Source: Axinella damicornis (Eukaryota > Porifera > Demospongiae > Axinellida > Axinellidae). From it: 64,000 nt of DNA. The position numbers were made by a program, and so were the translations under genes. Each line of letters starts with the position of its first letter. The stretch's first letter is position 1. Below the pieces are notes generated by a model, which saw only the letters and a list, made by a program, of their open reading frames with translations, was not told the origin of the DNA and did no database searches. Location: NCBI GenBank assembly GCA_963931865.1, contig OZ007516.1, positions 9,920,464 to 9,984,463 of the forward strand. The letters are read 5' to 3'. Shown here piece by piece: positions 21,554 through 32,873 of this stretch.

Positions 21554-21944
21554 TTAGTCTCGGTCCTCGGAACCAGACCCTTCGTGCAGGGGAGGAGGAA
21601 AGGGTCTGGGCACCATCTTACATTCGAGTTGTCCCAAGGTCGGAATGTTGACCTAACGAATCAGAAGCGTTGATTGCGAATGACGTCAGGGAAACTATTT
21701 TTCTCCAGGCTTTCGATGTCGCCAGTGACTAGACATGGCAAATCACTGTGCTGTACCGCGTTACCCGCAAGTGTCTGACAAAAGTCGAGGGGAGCAACGA
21801 GCAGGTGACTGTGATCGTACGTGTGGTATCGCAGTTGATTGCTAATTACCACGCATAGTTACATTCCGTGAGGACAACTCGAATGTAGGAATGTGCCCAG
21901 ACCCTTTCCTCCTCCCCCGCACGAAGGGTCTGGTTCCGAGACTA
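21554..21944. mobile_element. TAGTCTCGG-family MITE in the right arm only
   Basis: Termini TAGTCTCGGTCCTCGGAACC and its approximate complement GGTTCCGAGACTA. TCTATAAC is repeated at 21546-21553 and 21945-21952, and the other arm has a single uninterrupted copy. A diverged relative spans 25340-26560. Confidence 0.85.
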
Positions 21945-22280
21945 TCTATAACCCTGGAACTGATTTTTTGTGCGTTCTCTGAAGAGGAAACCCTTACTGT
22001 CTATGCCCTTGGTTCAAATGTGCCTGACAGTATGCCATTTCATGCTGTGTGTACATGTAGCGGTGATCGAAAGTAGTTATACATAGCATAGTTCACGGAG
22101 ACTTAACTTACAGTTATCCAGCCTGCAGGCTTTTTGCGATTATACTCCCCATGCTCCTCCTGCCTGTACTCCAAAAGAAGCACTTCATGCGGGGTTCTAG
22201 CAAAGTTTCGAGTCGGCGGCCGCGGAAAAGTATACCGGAAGTCACTCGGCGGATGACTCGGCGGATAACTTGAAGCTGGT

Positions 22281-22698
22281 CGATCGATCATGCTCAGAAC
22301 GTTGCTCTAGCACGTGGTATTTTCTAGAACAGTGAACTTTGCCCTTTTCACACCGCGGTTCCGAACCGCATGGACTGTGATTTGTCATCATGTCATGTGT
22401 GCTGCGCTGTCACCAGTCAAGTATCAAAAAGGTGATAATTATGAAGAACAGTCATGATACTGATGTGAGTAGTATACTATAGCATAGATATAGGTAAGCT
22501 TACAACAATAGCTTCAATGATTCATTTTCGCTATTATATGAGTTAGGCAAGTGGAGGTTTACACATGACCTGAGGTGGAGGGAATGTTCACAAGTCTATA
22601 TACACGTGCGTATCCATGTACTATAGACCCACCTCAATCCCCTTGAAAATTCCTGACCAAGAATCTCCTAGTGGGCATCCTAGCCTGTTGGCTTCCTG
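22281..22698. other. No recognised gene
   Basis: Nothing identifiable beyond short ORFs. Confidence 0.3.
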
Positions 22699-22707
22699 GT
22701 CCCCTAG

Positions 22708-23390
22708 TAGTCTCGTGCCCAGACCACACCCCCTAGGGAAGAGACGGTCTGGTGAACGAAGTCGAATTTCTTGGGCTTATTACCGGAATGTGGTTAGGAC
22801 CAATGAGATCGCAAGATTGTTAATAATTACGTAGTAATCTCATTGAATACTCATAAGCTGGAGAGGACAACAGCCAAGAGCCTTTACCATGCCAGTTTGC
22901 CCTTAACGCTGACTGTGTAAAGCAACGCTACGTTGTGGTGACAACTTTTGAAGACTTACGCACTCGATTGTGCTACATGTAGTTGTGAGCCCTGTGACAT
23001 CGCTTATGAAGGATCAAGTTGAGAGCTTTGGAAGCGAGGTCAGCAAAGGGATGAAGTACACGAAGGGCCCCCTCTAGGTAATACTGGCCCTAGCCCTATT
23101 AGGGGCCGTTCTTCGCATTTGACCCCAGTAAAGTGCCTTAAAGGACTGCCAAACGAACGGGAAGCAGATTCCATGGACGGCGAAGGATGCTTCAAAAATC
23201 TTCTATGGCTCATGAGTGAGCGGCAAAAGGTTAAGTACATCTCCCGATATGAGTAGCCATGATCGCGCTTGGTTGACACGGGAGCCTTCAGCAGACGGTT
23301 TCACAGGCACTTAACACCACGGGATTATACAATGATTACACATTCCAGACCGTCTCTCCCCTCAGGGGGTGTAGTCTGGGCACGAGACTA
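22708..23390. mobile_element. TAGTCTCGTGCCCAGAC MITE with exact 9-bp duplication
   Basis: Left terminus TAGTCTCGTGCCCAGAC and right terminus GTCTGGGCACGAGACTA are complementary. GTCCCCTAG flanks both sides (22699-22707 and 23391-23399). The 683-bp interior has no transposase. Confidence 0.85.
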
Positions 23391-23399
23391 GTCCCCTAG

Positions 23400-24942
23400 T
23401 GTCGCAGGAGACACTTTTCCTGTTTGGGGGTGTGGCCGGAAGCGTGGAGGGAAAAACAGTCTGGTGTCTCTGTGTCATAGTCCGTTGCAATGTGGAATCA
23501 AGGGCGCATAAATGGTAAATGTCAGGTGTGATTTGAATTAACAAGGCACGCTATAAATGGTACTAAACTATTACTAAGTAGATCAGTGTTCGTGACGGCA
23601 ACTAAAAGAGCAATCACATTCATTCAGCATTGAAGGCAGCCCAGTAGCAGATAGACTTACAGCTTCCAGTAGGCAGACTAGCGATCACGTCATAGCCTTT
23701 GAAGTTGAGCCGCTTCAGAGATCAGAGATGGCTGTCTCGATTCGCTCGATAGTCTAGTCCGCTCAACTATGTTGCATTTGCTAGCACACACTAAACCATA
23801 GCTTTCTTGATTGAAGTGGAATAATAAAATACTTTTGGCTAAGTCATGTGACAGCTACAATTTCATTGGATCTGCCTACATTCCTGCAGAGGCCACGGAA
23901 TATGGCCCAGAGAGACCATACCCTTTTTCCCCTCCGCGCTTATGGCCACACCTCCAAACAGGAAAGTGTCTGGCCTGCAAGACTACTGGTCCCCATGCTG
24001 GTAGTATTGCTGATACCAGTAATTGTACATCATGCAAGAACTCGAGCTCCCCTACAAATTCAGATGGTACTCCTGTTCCTGTAACCGTCAGCAGGGCAAC
24101 AAATATGTCTTTCTCTGCTAAGAGGTAACACCTCTCTCTGTTCCCTCTTTAGGTTTGCCAATCCAACAGTCTTCATGGTGTGGTGACCGTGGCATTTACA
24201 TTCTTGTTTGAGTACAATTGTGCACCGCATTCGCCATCACTTGAGTGCACTTCACACATCAGATTTCCCTAATCAACACTCACGGCAGAACTCCAACTTC
24301 CAAGACACTTCTGGGCTAGGTTATTCCCCAGACCGTTCCTCGGCGGGTTAGACTCTGGGGTCCAGGCCAAAGGATACTGTTGACACTGAATTCCAAGACT
24401 CTGTAATGTACTCAGCAGCCAGAAGTTGTTCCCTCATGTGTGACCTGTGTTTAATATCATTTTTTCATACGAACTATATTTATATGCACGGTGGCACTGC
24501 ATGATGCTTGCATGTAGCTGTACAGTGTAGTTATGAGGCATACTCCGCAATGATTCCTCTTAACACTGGAGTGTTGAAAATTAAAGCACTGCAACACGGA
24601 ATTGGCGAAGCAAGTATACTTGAATTCTGTAATCCTGCACCAGCCATCCATATGTAGATGCTGATATGCACAGAAGTGTTGAGGCATTGCACGCGCAATG
24701 CGGCTAGTGCAATTAACCGTTAGGTTCAAAGTTGTCCAATTTTTTTATTCCTGTCTCTAGCCGCTATATAGTTCTGTAAGCACACAAACTCATTTCCGTT
24801 CCGCTTCGTCCATTCCAATTCCGCGACTACCGGGGGGGGTAGTCTCGTTCCAATTCCCAGACAAATCATGACGTCACTGAATGAACCCGCGCAAGAACCC
24901 GGCGTTTATGCAGTCAGCACGGCGGCATAGTGAGCATGGCAG
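23400..24942. other. No recognised gene
   Basis: A splice-bordered open stretch at 23889-24125 (CLACK and CTSCK motifs, then GTAACA) is a weak exon candidate. Near 24840 a TAGTCTCGTTCC fragment belongs to the MITE family. Nothing else is identified. Confidence 0.3.
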
Positions 24943-25011
24943 GTTTCGGAGTCAGCGTTGAAGCAGGCGAGGAAGACGGGCCAACTCAACCTGTCCAGCA
25001 GGTCCCTGGAG
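24943..25011 (+). CDS. LRRC40: LRRC40 early exon
   Basis: The exon encodes VSESALKQARKTGQLNLSSR and SLE, then GTAAGA. It matches the N-terminal segment of LRRC40, a conserved leucine-rich-repeat protein of uncertain function, just before the first repeat. I begin it after the AG at 24941-24942, because stop codons lie immediately upstream in this frame and there is no in-frame ATG. The ATG at 24936 is in a different frame, so either an upstream exon exists or an indel has shifted the start. It ends in phase 0, which matches the exon at 34665. Confidence 0.7.
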
Positions 25012-25339
25012 GTAAGACATATATTTCATGTATTTGCTGTGCACAAGGTAACGGAGGGGGTTTCCGGCATGGTTTCCGGACAGCAAGGGATTTCCGGACA
25101 CAGCCGCTCCCTAGGAGCAGTTTTTTTTAACTGCACAGCGTTGGAAAGTTCGAAGGTAGGGTATGCATGTACACTTGGAAGAAGAATTGCTAACGGAGGG
25201 AATGCGAGGAGCATGAATACTGTGTCTGGAATTGAAAGACTCCGGAAATCCCCTTCGTTACCTTAGTCTTATATCTATGGTCTGTGTGGTAAGGTTGAGG
25301 GGCCATCCAGAGACGAAGTTGCAACTGTGACCATGTGTC
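25012..25339. other. Start of LRRC40 intron
   Basis: No repeat or gene recognised beyond a few TTTCCGGA repeats (25059-25100). The 9.65-kb intron continues to 34664 and is mostly mobile-element sequence. Confidence 0.4.
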
Positions 25340-26560
25340 TTGACCCTATTCTCGGAACCCGACTCTTCACGTGGAGGGTCTGAGCAAGGACGAAATGTTG
25401 ACCAGCATGAATCAGAAACGTTGGATGATGACATCGTGGAATGGTTTTTCTCCAGGCTTTTAGTGGCGCCAATGACTAGACACTGCAGATCACTGTGCTG
25501 TGCCATGTTACCCGCAACAAAAATAGAGAGGAGCAACGAACAGGTCGACTGTGATTGTTCATGTGGTATATAATGGCACATTTTCATAACTCTAAATAGA
25601 GCCCACCAAAACATTTCTTAGGGGGCTGGTGATCTGATTTTTGTTGGGTGCATGTCACGGGGCCACCGTTCACCTTTTTGCCGACGCAATCCCCCTTTTT
25701 GCCTTGACCTGTGAACGAACAACCAACCATGACGTCATAATGACGTGTGCGTAGTATACGGAGGTATACGGTCCAAGTAATAAGATATACGGAAGTGCAC
25801 GAGTAATGGACATGTGCAATGAAGGTTGACGAGCGCGTTGACGATCCGAGGCCATTGAAGAAGCGCGTCTTCCTACCAAAATGTTCTGCAGTTTTGGGGC
25901 AGATCTCTCATCACTGAGCGTATATCACGTCAGAAAACACTTGGCTGGGTCGAATCACTTGAAGGTACAAGCAGCGAGTGGGCTGCGGGCGCCCACGTCC
26001 ACCAAGAGGACGCCTGTGGTGCAGCGCCCGTGCGCAGAGCTGAAGTGGATGTAGCGAGAGTGCCTAGGAGGGGCGGTTTTGACGGCATAAAAGGCTAGAA
26101 TCCCTGCAAGTACCAAATTGCCACTCCGAGTACTTTTTTGCCTGAGGGGAGAAATAACCAACCAACTAAACTGGCATTGCGTCTGGCAATTTGGTAACTG
26201 TGGCCCCGTGGTGCATGTAGGTCTTAAAGTCTCCAAGTTTGAATTCAAGCCTAACAGATGTTTAGTTTTGCAGTTAGAGGACATCAAAAATTGCACTTTT
26301 CCTACACGTTACATATGGTTGGGCTAACCCCCCAACCATACATAACATATGAGAAAAGTGCCAACTCCCAAGCTAAAACAAGCTTTAGGCTTCAACATGC
26401 ACAAAAAAAAACCAGATTGCCATCTCCCTCAGAAATCTTTTGGTGGGCTCTATTTAGGCTTATGCAACTGTGCCATTACCCACACATAATTTCATTCCCT
26501 CAGGACAACTCGAATAGGCATGTGCCCAGACCCTTCCTCCTCCCTGTGTCTTGTTTCCAA
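25340..26560. mobile_element. Diverged relative of the 21554 MITE, interrupted by another element
   Basis: 25340-25590 and 26455-26560 align with the two halves of the 391-bp element at 21554-21944 (shared TTTTTCTCCAGGCTTT, AGATCACTGTGCTGTGCC, GAGGACAACTCGAAT-like). About 860 bp lie between the halves. Confidence 0.7.
25592..26453. mobile_element. Nested MITE with CTAAATAGAGCCCACC termini
   Basis: Left CTAAATAGAGCCCACCAAAA and right TTTTGGTGGGCTCTATTTAG are complementary, and the match continues through ATTTCT.AGGG to about 35 bp. The element splits an older MITE. No transposase. A clear target duplication was not found. Confidence 0.75.
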
Positions 26561-27097
26561 CTAAGGGAGGGATGGACTTGCAATTCATGTGGGTCAATGT
26601 GGGTTCAGTCTGATTGACTGCACTAACAGAGGGCAGTCATTCTCATGGAATCTTCTGTTCACAGCTGCGACCGTGGGTCAAACCTTTGACCGGTTTTTTT
26701 TGTGTGGTCTGACTGTTGATTTTGACATTGAGTAGGCAAATGGCTGAACTGCAATGCAGTCAACTGTCAATGTCCCCGAAATCAATTCAAGCCACACAAA
26801 GACATGGCCAAAGTTTTGACCTGCTGTTGCAGCTGTGATTAAGGATTCTATTGGAGTGACCCCCCTCCTTTAGCCTCGTACCCAGGTCCTGCCGCACCTG
26901 GAAAAGATAGGGCCTGGTATCCACTGTTAGTGCATGCTCGTAATTATCTCAGCCAAGACGAAGGGAAAGACATGTTTATACGGCATATGACCCAGGGCAT
27001 ATCCACTTGCCTGATGATGTGACTCTCCACCAGAACGAGGTCGGACCGGGATGTCACCAAAACTGCTCAACAACTTGTGTCTTGCTAGTTAACGTTA
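26561..27097. other. Repeat fragments, no recognised gene
   Basis: 26690-26870 resembles 17590-17770 (diverged TGCAGTCAA-containing repeat). A TAGCCTCGTACCCAGG terminus lies at 26874. Confidence 0.4.
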
Positions 27098-27470
27098 ATG
27101 CATACTTAAGCTCGCTAACCAAAATCTCTGGTATGAACAGCGTGAGCAACTTAATTCTAGAAGTGGAGGTGCGCTGTCACAAGGTGCAGGTCATGACGGA
27201 AGCTTTTACCGATACACTATATAGCCGTGCAAAAACAAGCAGTTCAGTTAGCCAAAAAGCCGTATTTACCGCTTTTCTCGAGCGAGACAGCAGATAAATT
27301 TGCCAGGAATTATACTATCGAAAAAAGCTTCCATCATGCCCTGCACCTTGTGACAGCGCACCTCCACTGCCAGAATCAAGTTGCTCACGCTCTTCGTACT
27401 CGAGCTTTTTGGTTAGCGAGCTTAAGTATACATTTCCCAATACATTTCACACGGCGTGCGCACGAGTATC
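27098..27470. mobile_element. TTAA-GGTTACGG foldback element, copy 1 (left part)
   Basis: An inverted repeat of about 160 bp per arm (CGCTGTCACAAGGTGCA pairs with TGCACCTTGTGACAGCG). Its left outer terminus is missing. The right terminus is cut at GTATC by element B and resumes at 29459-29475 as GTATCCTGTAACCTTAA. Confidence 0.75.
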
Positions 27471-29458
27471 ACTACCAGATGAGAGCCATGAAATGTATAA
27501 TTATGAAAATCCACAGGTTTACCCCATGCTTTCCATTGGCAGTTTCATGCAATTTTCATGACCTATGAATTCCAGAAACCTATGAATTTTTAACGTTCCC
27601 CAGGGATTTCATAGGTACAGTTTGTTGGAAAATACCATGAAATTTGTGTGAAAACAGTGTGAATTAGTATGTGGAATTTCCATGAAAAGTTTCCATGGAT
27701 TTTCCATGGAATACCCATGAATTTTCTTGGAACTCATATCATGGTATTTCATAGCATTTTCATGCCTGAATTTCCTAGCAATTTCATGTGATTTTCATTG
27801 TCACCCCCCCAAAATTAATGCAAATGAAAATGCTATGAAATTGCTTTCATGCTGTTTTCATACATGGATTTTGAATGCCATACGTACATGATTGGAATGG
27901 GACTGATCAGACGTATTATTATGAATAATTATATAATCGGTAGGACTTGGCATCAATGAAGGCACACATACTCTTTATCCTGCACTTTCAGATTTGCTCT
28001 ATTGAAAATCCATCAACCCAGCCAGTTACCATCGGTGGTACCCTTCTGTACAGTAATCCAGTCAACTACTGCATTTTGAGTCACAAGGCCTAATTAAGGT
28101 TACGGAATACTCGTGCGCGCGCCGTGCAAAATGTATCGGGAAATGTATACTTAAGCTCACTAACCAAAAATCTCTGGTACGAAGAGCGTGAGCAACTTGA
28201 TCCTGGCGGTGGAGGTGCGCTGTCACAAGGTGCAAGGCATGACGCAAGCTTTTACTGATACATTGTATAGCCGTGCAAAAACGAGCATTTCAGTTCACCA
28301 AAAAGCCGTATATTTACCGCTTTTCTCGAGCGAGACAGCAGATAAATTTGTCAGGGATTATGCTATCAAAAAAAGCTTCCATCATGCCCTGCACCTTGTG
28401 ACAGCGCACTTCCACCGCCAGAATCAAGTTGCTCACGCTCTTCGTACCAGAGGTTTTTGGTTAGTGAGCTTAAGTATACATTTCCCAGTACATTTCGCAC
28501 GGCGCGCGCACGAGTATCCCGTAACCTTAAGTACCAGGGCAGTTAGTTTAAGAAGAAGTATACGTAGGTAGGGGGTTGGTCTTCGATGCATGCAGCTACA
28601 GAGCAGTCAGTTCAGATGAAATGTTTCATTTTCCAAACTAGCTATATAGCTGCTTTACCTAACAACCTACTGGGACCTTCATCCTGTTACCAAAGATCTT
28701 GTAGGGCCCTCACCTTCACTTCTCAGTTCCTTGATTATGAGCCTGAACTATTTTGCAAGTAGAACTTGTACCACTTATCCAACCAATTTAGAAGCTACTA
28801 CATCCAGAGGCTACCGTTACAGCTGGGATCACATTGGGAGTGAAATCTAGTGCCAAATTGTATGACTGGCTCTCAGGGGTAACTTACAGTATTCTTGCCT
28901 ACCGTTCAGCAGCAGACTCTCCTTGATAGTCCCAGAACTTCAACAGCAATAGTTCCCAACTAACTGACCAGCAAACCCAAGAAAAGTCTGAAAACACAAT
29001 GCAGCTACCTGGCCTTATGCTATCAATCTCCAACAGCTGCTTACTTTAGATACTTATGCGCCTTTTCATTCCCATGGCGTTTTCATGGAAAGCAAGCTCA
29101 GACATCAAGACTTTCATGGGATTTCCATGCGATTTCCATGTTACTGATTTTCACTGCATTTTCATACATTGGAATTCACATGGCTTTCATGTGATTTCCA
29201 TGTTACTGATTTCACTGCATTTTCATACACTGGAATTCACGTGGCTTTCATGGGATTTTAAGAGCCGGAACACTCATGTGTTTTTCATAGCTCTGAAGTC
29301 ATACCATTTTCATAGGTTGTGAGAATCAAGATCATTTTTCATGGATAATTCATATGTAATGAAAATCCTATGATGCGATTTTCATGGCCATTTTCATGGG
29401 TAGCAACACCTTTTCCTAGGAATTTCATATACATTTCATGGCAATATGACCTGGTAGT
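27471..29458. mobile_element. Element B, ACTACCAG termini, rich in CATGAAA
   Basis: Starts ACTACCAG and ends CTGGTAGT, with a longer imperfect terminal similarity through GCCATGAAATGTATA. GTATC is directly repeated at 27466-27470 and 29459-29463. Both ends (27490-27870 and 29050-29450) are packed with TTTCATGG/CCATGAAA motifs every 15-30 bp. It contains a complete copy of the foldback element (28094-28530). No transposase ORF is visible. Confidence 0.75.
28094..28530. mobile_element. TTAA-GGTTACGG foldback element, copy 2 (complete)
   Basis: Bounded by TTAA; left terminus GGTTACGGAATACTCGTG, right terminus CACGAGTATCCCGTAACC. Arms of about 170 bp flank a ~100-bp loop, so the 437-bp element is almost all palindrome. 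TTAA with GG termini fits Kolobok-like elements (inference). Confidence 0.85.
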
Positions 29459-29475
29459 GTATCCTGTAACCTTAA

Positions 29476-30649
29476 ATGGTAATGCTCTGAGCACACGGAC
29501 GTTTCAAACTCGGTCCGTGAGTCGAATAAACACGTCTTTCCATTTTGCAAATGGCTGAAATGGATGCTACCTGTTCTGGCTCAAAATACGTACATGCAGG
29601 AGAACTCGGTGAAGGTCGTAGTAGAGCCCTCTTTCATTGAACTCCATTGTTGCTCAGGAAGACTGCACTGATCAAATATAGCGATATTATTGATAGTGGA
29701 TGATATTTGATGTCGTGGTAGTACATGGTAATTTTCCTTGGAGATTAGACACATGCACAAACAGTGGGTACCAGGCCCTTTCTGTTGCAAAGATTTGCAC
29801 CACATGGATCTGTTGCTGGAGGTAATGAGCAAAGGCACCGACATTGTCACATAGGTGGCGTAGACAGAGGGGCCAAGGTTGCTGTGCTCTAGTTCTCTGC
29901 GTAGGCGGTCCATGACTAGTACGTAAGAACAGGAATGGCGATAGAGCAGATCCTGAAGTACGCGACACTCGAGAGTAAATGCAGCCAACAGCAGCTGCCA
30001 AATCTCTCACTCTGCTCGTGGGATTGTTGTACCAGTCTCTTATTATCCTCCAGGCTTTGCCATCATATCAGTGCCGGCTTCAGACAAGCACTTGAAAAAG
30101 GTGGGGTACTGCACTGAATCAACTGTCAGTTGCTTGACTTTGCAAATTGAGACTTGAGTTGCAAAATGAACTGCGCTTGTACAATACTACTAACCAGAAA
30201 TTTCAACTATAGAACTTGTGCAGGCTTGGTTGGTAGATTGCGTATGCATGAGCAAACTTGTCTGTGTGGGGCTCGCTCATGCTCACCCCAATTGGTTGGT
30301 AGAGCACATGCGCAGCCTGAGTGCGCACGTGGTTTGCAAATTTCACTCGGCTAATGTCCACTTGCGTTCTCTTGACATCCTTTTGCATCTCTTCCTCCAT
30401 CAGTAGAAGTTTCTTCTCTTTCTCTTCTTTCACTTTAATCCAATCAATGGCATCGACATACTCCGGGCTTTACTCGGCCATTGTAATCACACCCTGTCTT
30501 TGCGTGCTCAGAGCTTCCTCGCTTCTCAACAGTAGGGGCTGTCCGGTATACTGGCTGTCCGGTATACTGGCTGGGGTAAAGGATATTCTCAGGGTGTTTG
30601 TCAAATTCCGTTTCCTAATACAGCAGGGAGATGGGGGGAGAGCCTCAAT
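29476..30649. other. Unidentified coding debris on the minus strand
   Basis: Minus-strand open stretches at 29590-30050 (RVLQDLLYRHSCSYVLVMDR; VGAFAHYLQQQIHVVQIF) join only through a frameshift near 29850. At 30480-30203 a Lys/Glu-rich helical segment (IDWIKVKEEKEKKLLLMEEE) follows an in-frame TAA. Neither is recognised. 30265-30300 carries a GTGGGGCTCGCTCATGCTC fragment of the GGGGCGAGC repeat. Confidence 0.3.
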
Positions 30650-30840
30650 CTTCAGCTCCTCTGCATCACTCCGAGCCATGCCTCCAGCCACAATCTTCAG
30701 CTCCTCTGCATCACTCCGAGCCATGCCTCCAGCCACAATCTTCAGCTCCTCTGCATCACTCCGAGCCATGCCTCCAGCCACAATCTTCAGCTCCTCTGCA
30801 TCACTCTTGCTGTGGGCCATGCATGCCTCCAACCACAATC
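30650..30840 (-). repeat. 45-bp minisatellite derived from gag-like sequence
   Basis: About four units of 45 bp encode, on the minus strand, repeats of ARSDAEELKIVAGGM. The sequence continues a gag-like region directly upstream on the same strand, so the array seems to be an expansion inside a dead retroelement. Confidence 0.8.
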
Positions 30841-30859
30841 TTCAGCATCAGAAGGTCAG

Positions 30860-31012
30860 CCATGAAGCGCGTGCCCTTTCTGCATACGCAAAGAAATGCG
30901 ATCTGCCAGGAGCCGTTTCTGAATCGCTTTGCTATACAGTCCGCAGACCAGCCTGTCTTGCAAGACTTCCTCCAGAAAATCTCCAAATTCATAGACACAC
31001 TTGGTGTACATA
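30860..31012 (-). pseudogene. Ty3/gypsy-type gag fragment
   Basis: The minus strand encodes CVYEFGDFLEEVLQDRLVCG, LYSKAIQKRLLADR, then ISLRMQKGHALHG followed by a stop. The pattern D-x-L-x-[ED]-x-L-x-D-R-[LF]-V-C-G-L...I-Q-[KR]-[KR]-L-L is typical of gag in Ty3/gypsy-like retrotransposons of invertebrates. It is a short remnant with an in-frame stop, followed by the 45-bp repeats. No LTRs were identified. Confidence 0.65.
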
Positions 31013-32413
31013 CGTATCAGAGAACGTGGTAGCGTTCTCTATTTAGGGATGGCCAAGGAAATTTTGAATTTACCATAGTGATGCACTGGCAGAATAACGG
31101 CCAAAGAAGCTACAACCCCCCAAATCAAGCTTGCAGACAGAACGTTACTACCTAGCAGTACACAAAACACTCGCAAACGCACCTTAGAGTACACGGGAGT
31201 CGATGAACAAGTTGCGGGGGAAAGTCCGATTTCATCATCTTCTTTCTTCTTTCTTTCTCATGCAAGGCCTTGCGCAAGGATAGTGTACCAACTAAAGCAT
31301 TTCTGGAGTTCATTTACGCACAGAGCAGTTAACACCGATTTCGCTGTAGTAGAGTCTTTGAGCCCTTATGTCTGCAAACTGGCAAGAACAGCAGTTTTGG
31401 CTAGCTACAATCCGATGGCATTCTAGCACGACGCCATTTAATTTATATTTTGAGGCAATGAGGTCACACGTTTGCCAATTGCGCATGCGCAATCCAAAAT
31501 GCAAGCACATTCTTTTGTGTTCTTTTGCTTGTGATGGCTGCGTTTGATACTACTAACAGAATCCCTATGAATCCGTCATCTGGTGGCTCCTACTGCTACG
31601 AGGAATTTCTACCAACCTGTTCTTGTCAAGATGTATGCCATCATGGAGGCATGGCTTTCTTTCATGACGTAACTACAGTGCAGAACTGTGGGGCTAGAGT
31701 TTTTGGTCACTTGGAGCCATTGCAAGCATATGACCTACACGGCTGCCATCGAGCTCTCTGATCTGATGAAGGGTGAATGCCCCACCCCCTCATCAGCGAA
31801 GGCAACAATAAACATTGATCGCAACACAATGGAAACTAATTTAAATGAAGCATTAAAGCCTGCTCAGTGCCCAGCAGAAGGTCCATGTCCATCAAGAGAC
31901 CATCGCAGCTTCGTTGACATGGTGATCGCCTCGTAGTCTCGGGCCTAGGAACGAGGCTAACATGGCAATTAAGTAACAACTTCTTAAAATCTGGCATTCA
32001 TCCAGTTCCCCCGTACCCTTATGGCGACGTGACGTTTCACGTACCATGACTAAGAAGTTACACATTTCATGCGCTCGAAAAAGTACACAAGCTAGTGGCA
32101 AAATATTTTCTGTGAAAAGTAAAAAGGATTCAGTGATGGCCTGTCACATTCGGAATTATTCCACCCCTCAAAAAAGCTAAGAAACAAGGAGAAATGCCTT
32201 TAACCAGGCTCAGTCCCATCCCCTCCCTAAATTCTACATTTTAAACTGAGATACCCCTGGAACTGTCATCGTGCCCTCCTCATATACCTCCTCATGCAGT
32301 GTCAGAGTAGAGGCTACTGAGTAGTCTCTGAAAATGAAAGAGAAGAAACTGTACGGTGGCTTGCTAATGTTTTGCATGCACAATAAAGTTCAAATACCTT
32401 CTTCTTCGCCCTC
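31013..32413. other. No recognised gene
   Basis: Short ORFs (31525-31761, 31688-31936) are unassigned. 31945-31960 ends with GGAACGAGGCTA, a MITE terminus. Confidence 0.3.
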
Positions 32414-32444
32414 TTCTGCTTCAACTTTTTCAGTTGAAGCAGAA
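32414..32444. repeat. Perfect 13-bp hairpin
   Basis: TTCTGCTTCAACT, a 5-base loop, then AGTTGAAGCAGAA. Confidence 0.85.
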
Positions 32445-32519
32445 ACTTCATCTGTTTTCTTGCCTTGAGACCGATCACCTTTCCCCTATCGGTATCTTTA
32501 TTGAATTGCGTGTGTGTAT

Positions 32520-32520
<1 letters not shown>

Positions 32521-32554
<34 letters not shown>
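32521..32554. repeat. poly(G) tract
   Basis: A run of about 33 G; poly(C) on the minus strand, where neighbouring exon-like sequence lies. Confidence 0.95.
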
Positions 32555-32555
<1 letters not shown>

Positions 32556-32873
32556 ATGAAAATGTTGTCAATTTGCGTGGTGGTGGTGGAGGTTTTAGTT
32601 GTATGTAGAGTGTAACGGTATATGTGAAGGACTGACCTCCTTTGTACCCAGTCACAAAAATTTCAGCGCTTCGTGCTAGCTGTCCATGATCCACTGGCGT
32701 CACTCGTATCCACCACACCTCCCTGTGAAACCGTTCTTGGTGTAAGCGGCAGGTGAGTGAGAGCAGCTGAACAAGTGCAAGCTCTGCCACGCTGACAGTG
32801 TGTAGCTACGTACTACAAACAGCTGCTATTCATGCTAAGCCAAATGCACCGAGGTAACTGTCCCCAAGGCTAG

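Larger units (their letters stand above)
20969..22280. repeat. Right arm of the large inverted duplication
   Basis: Reverse complement of 15410-16779. It lacks the TTAA element found there, has an expanded TG microsatellite (21061-21126) and contains its own 391-bp insertion at 21554-21944. Confidence 0.85.

Noticed and set aside
23889..24125. Splice-bordered open segment with CLACK and CTSCK motifs
   Set aside because: Acceptor and donor look usable, but the sequence fits no family I can name and another frame is also open; too weak to annotate as an exon.
29581..30010. Minus-strand ORFs of 107-135 codons
   Set aside because: They look like degraded coding sequence joined by a frameshift, but no motif allows assignment.
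32640..32790. Minus-strand open segment (FHREVWWIRVTPVDHG)
   Set aside because: Bordered by plausible AG and GT sites but unrecognised and next to a long poly(G) run; left unannotated.
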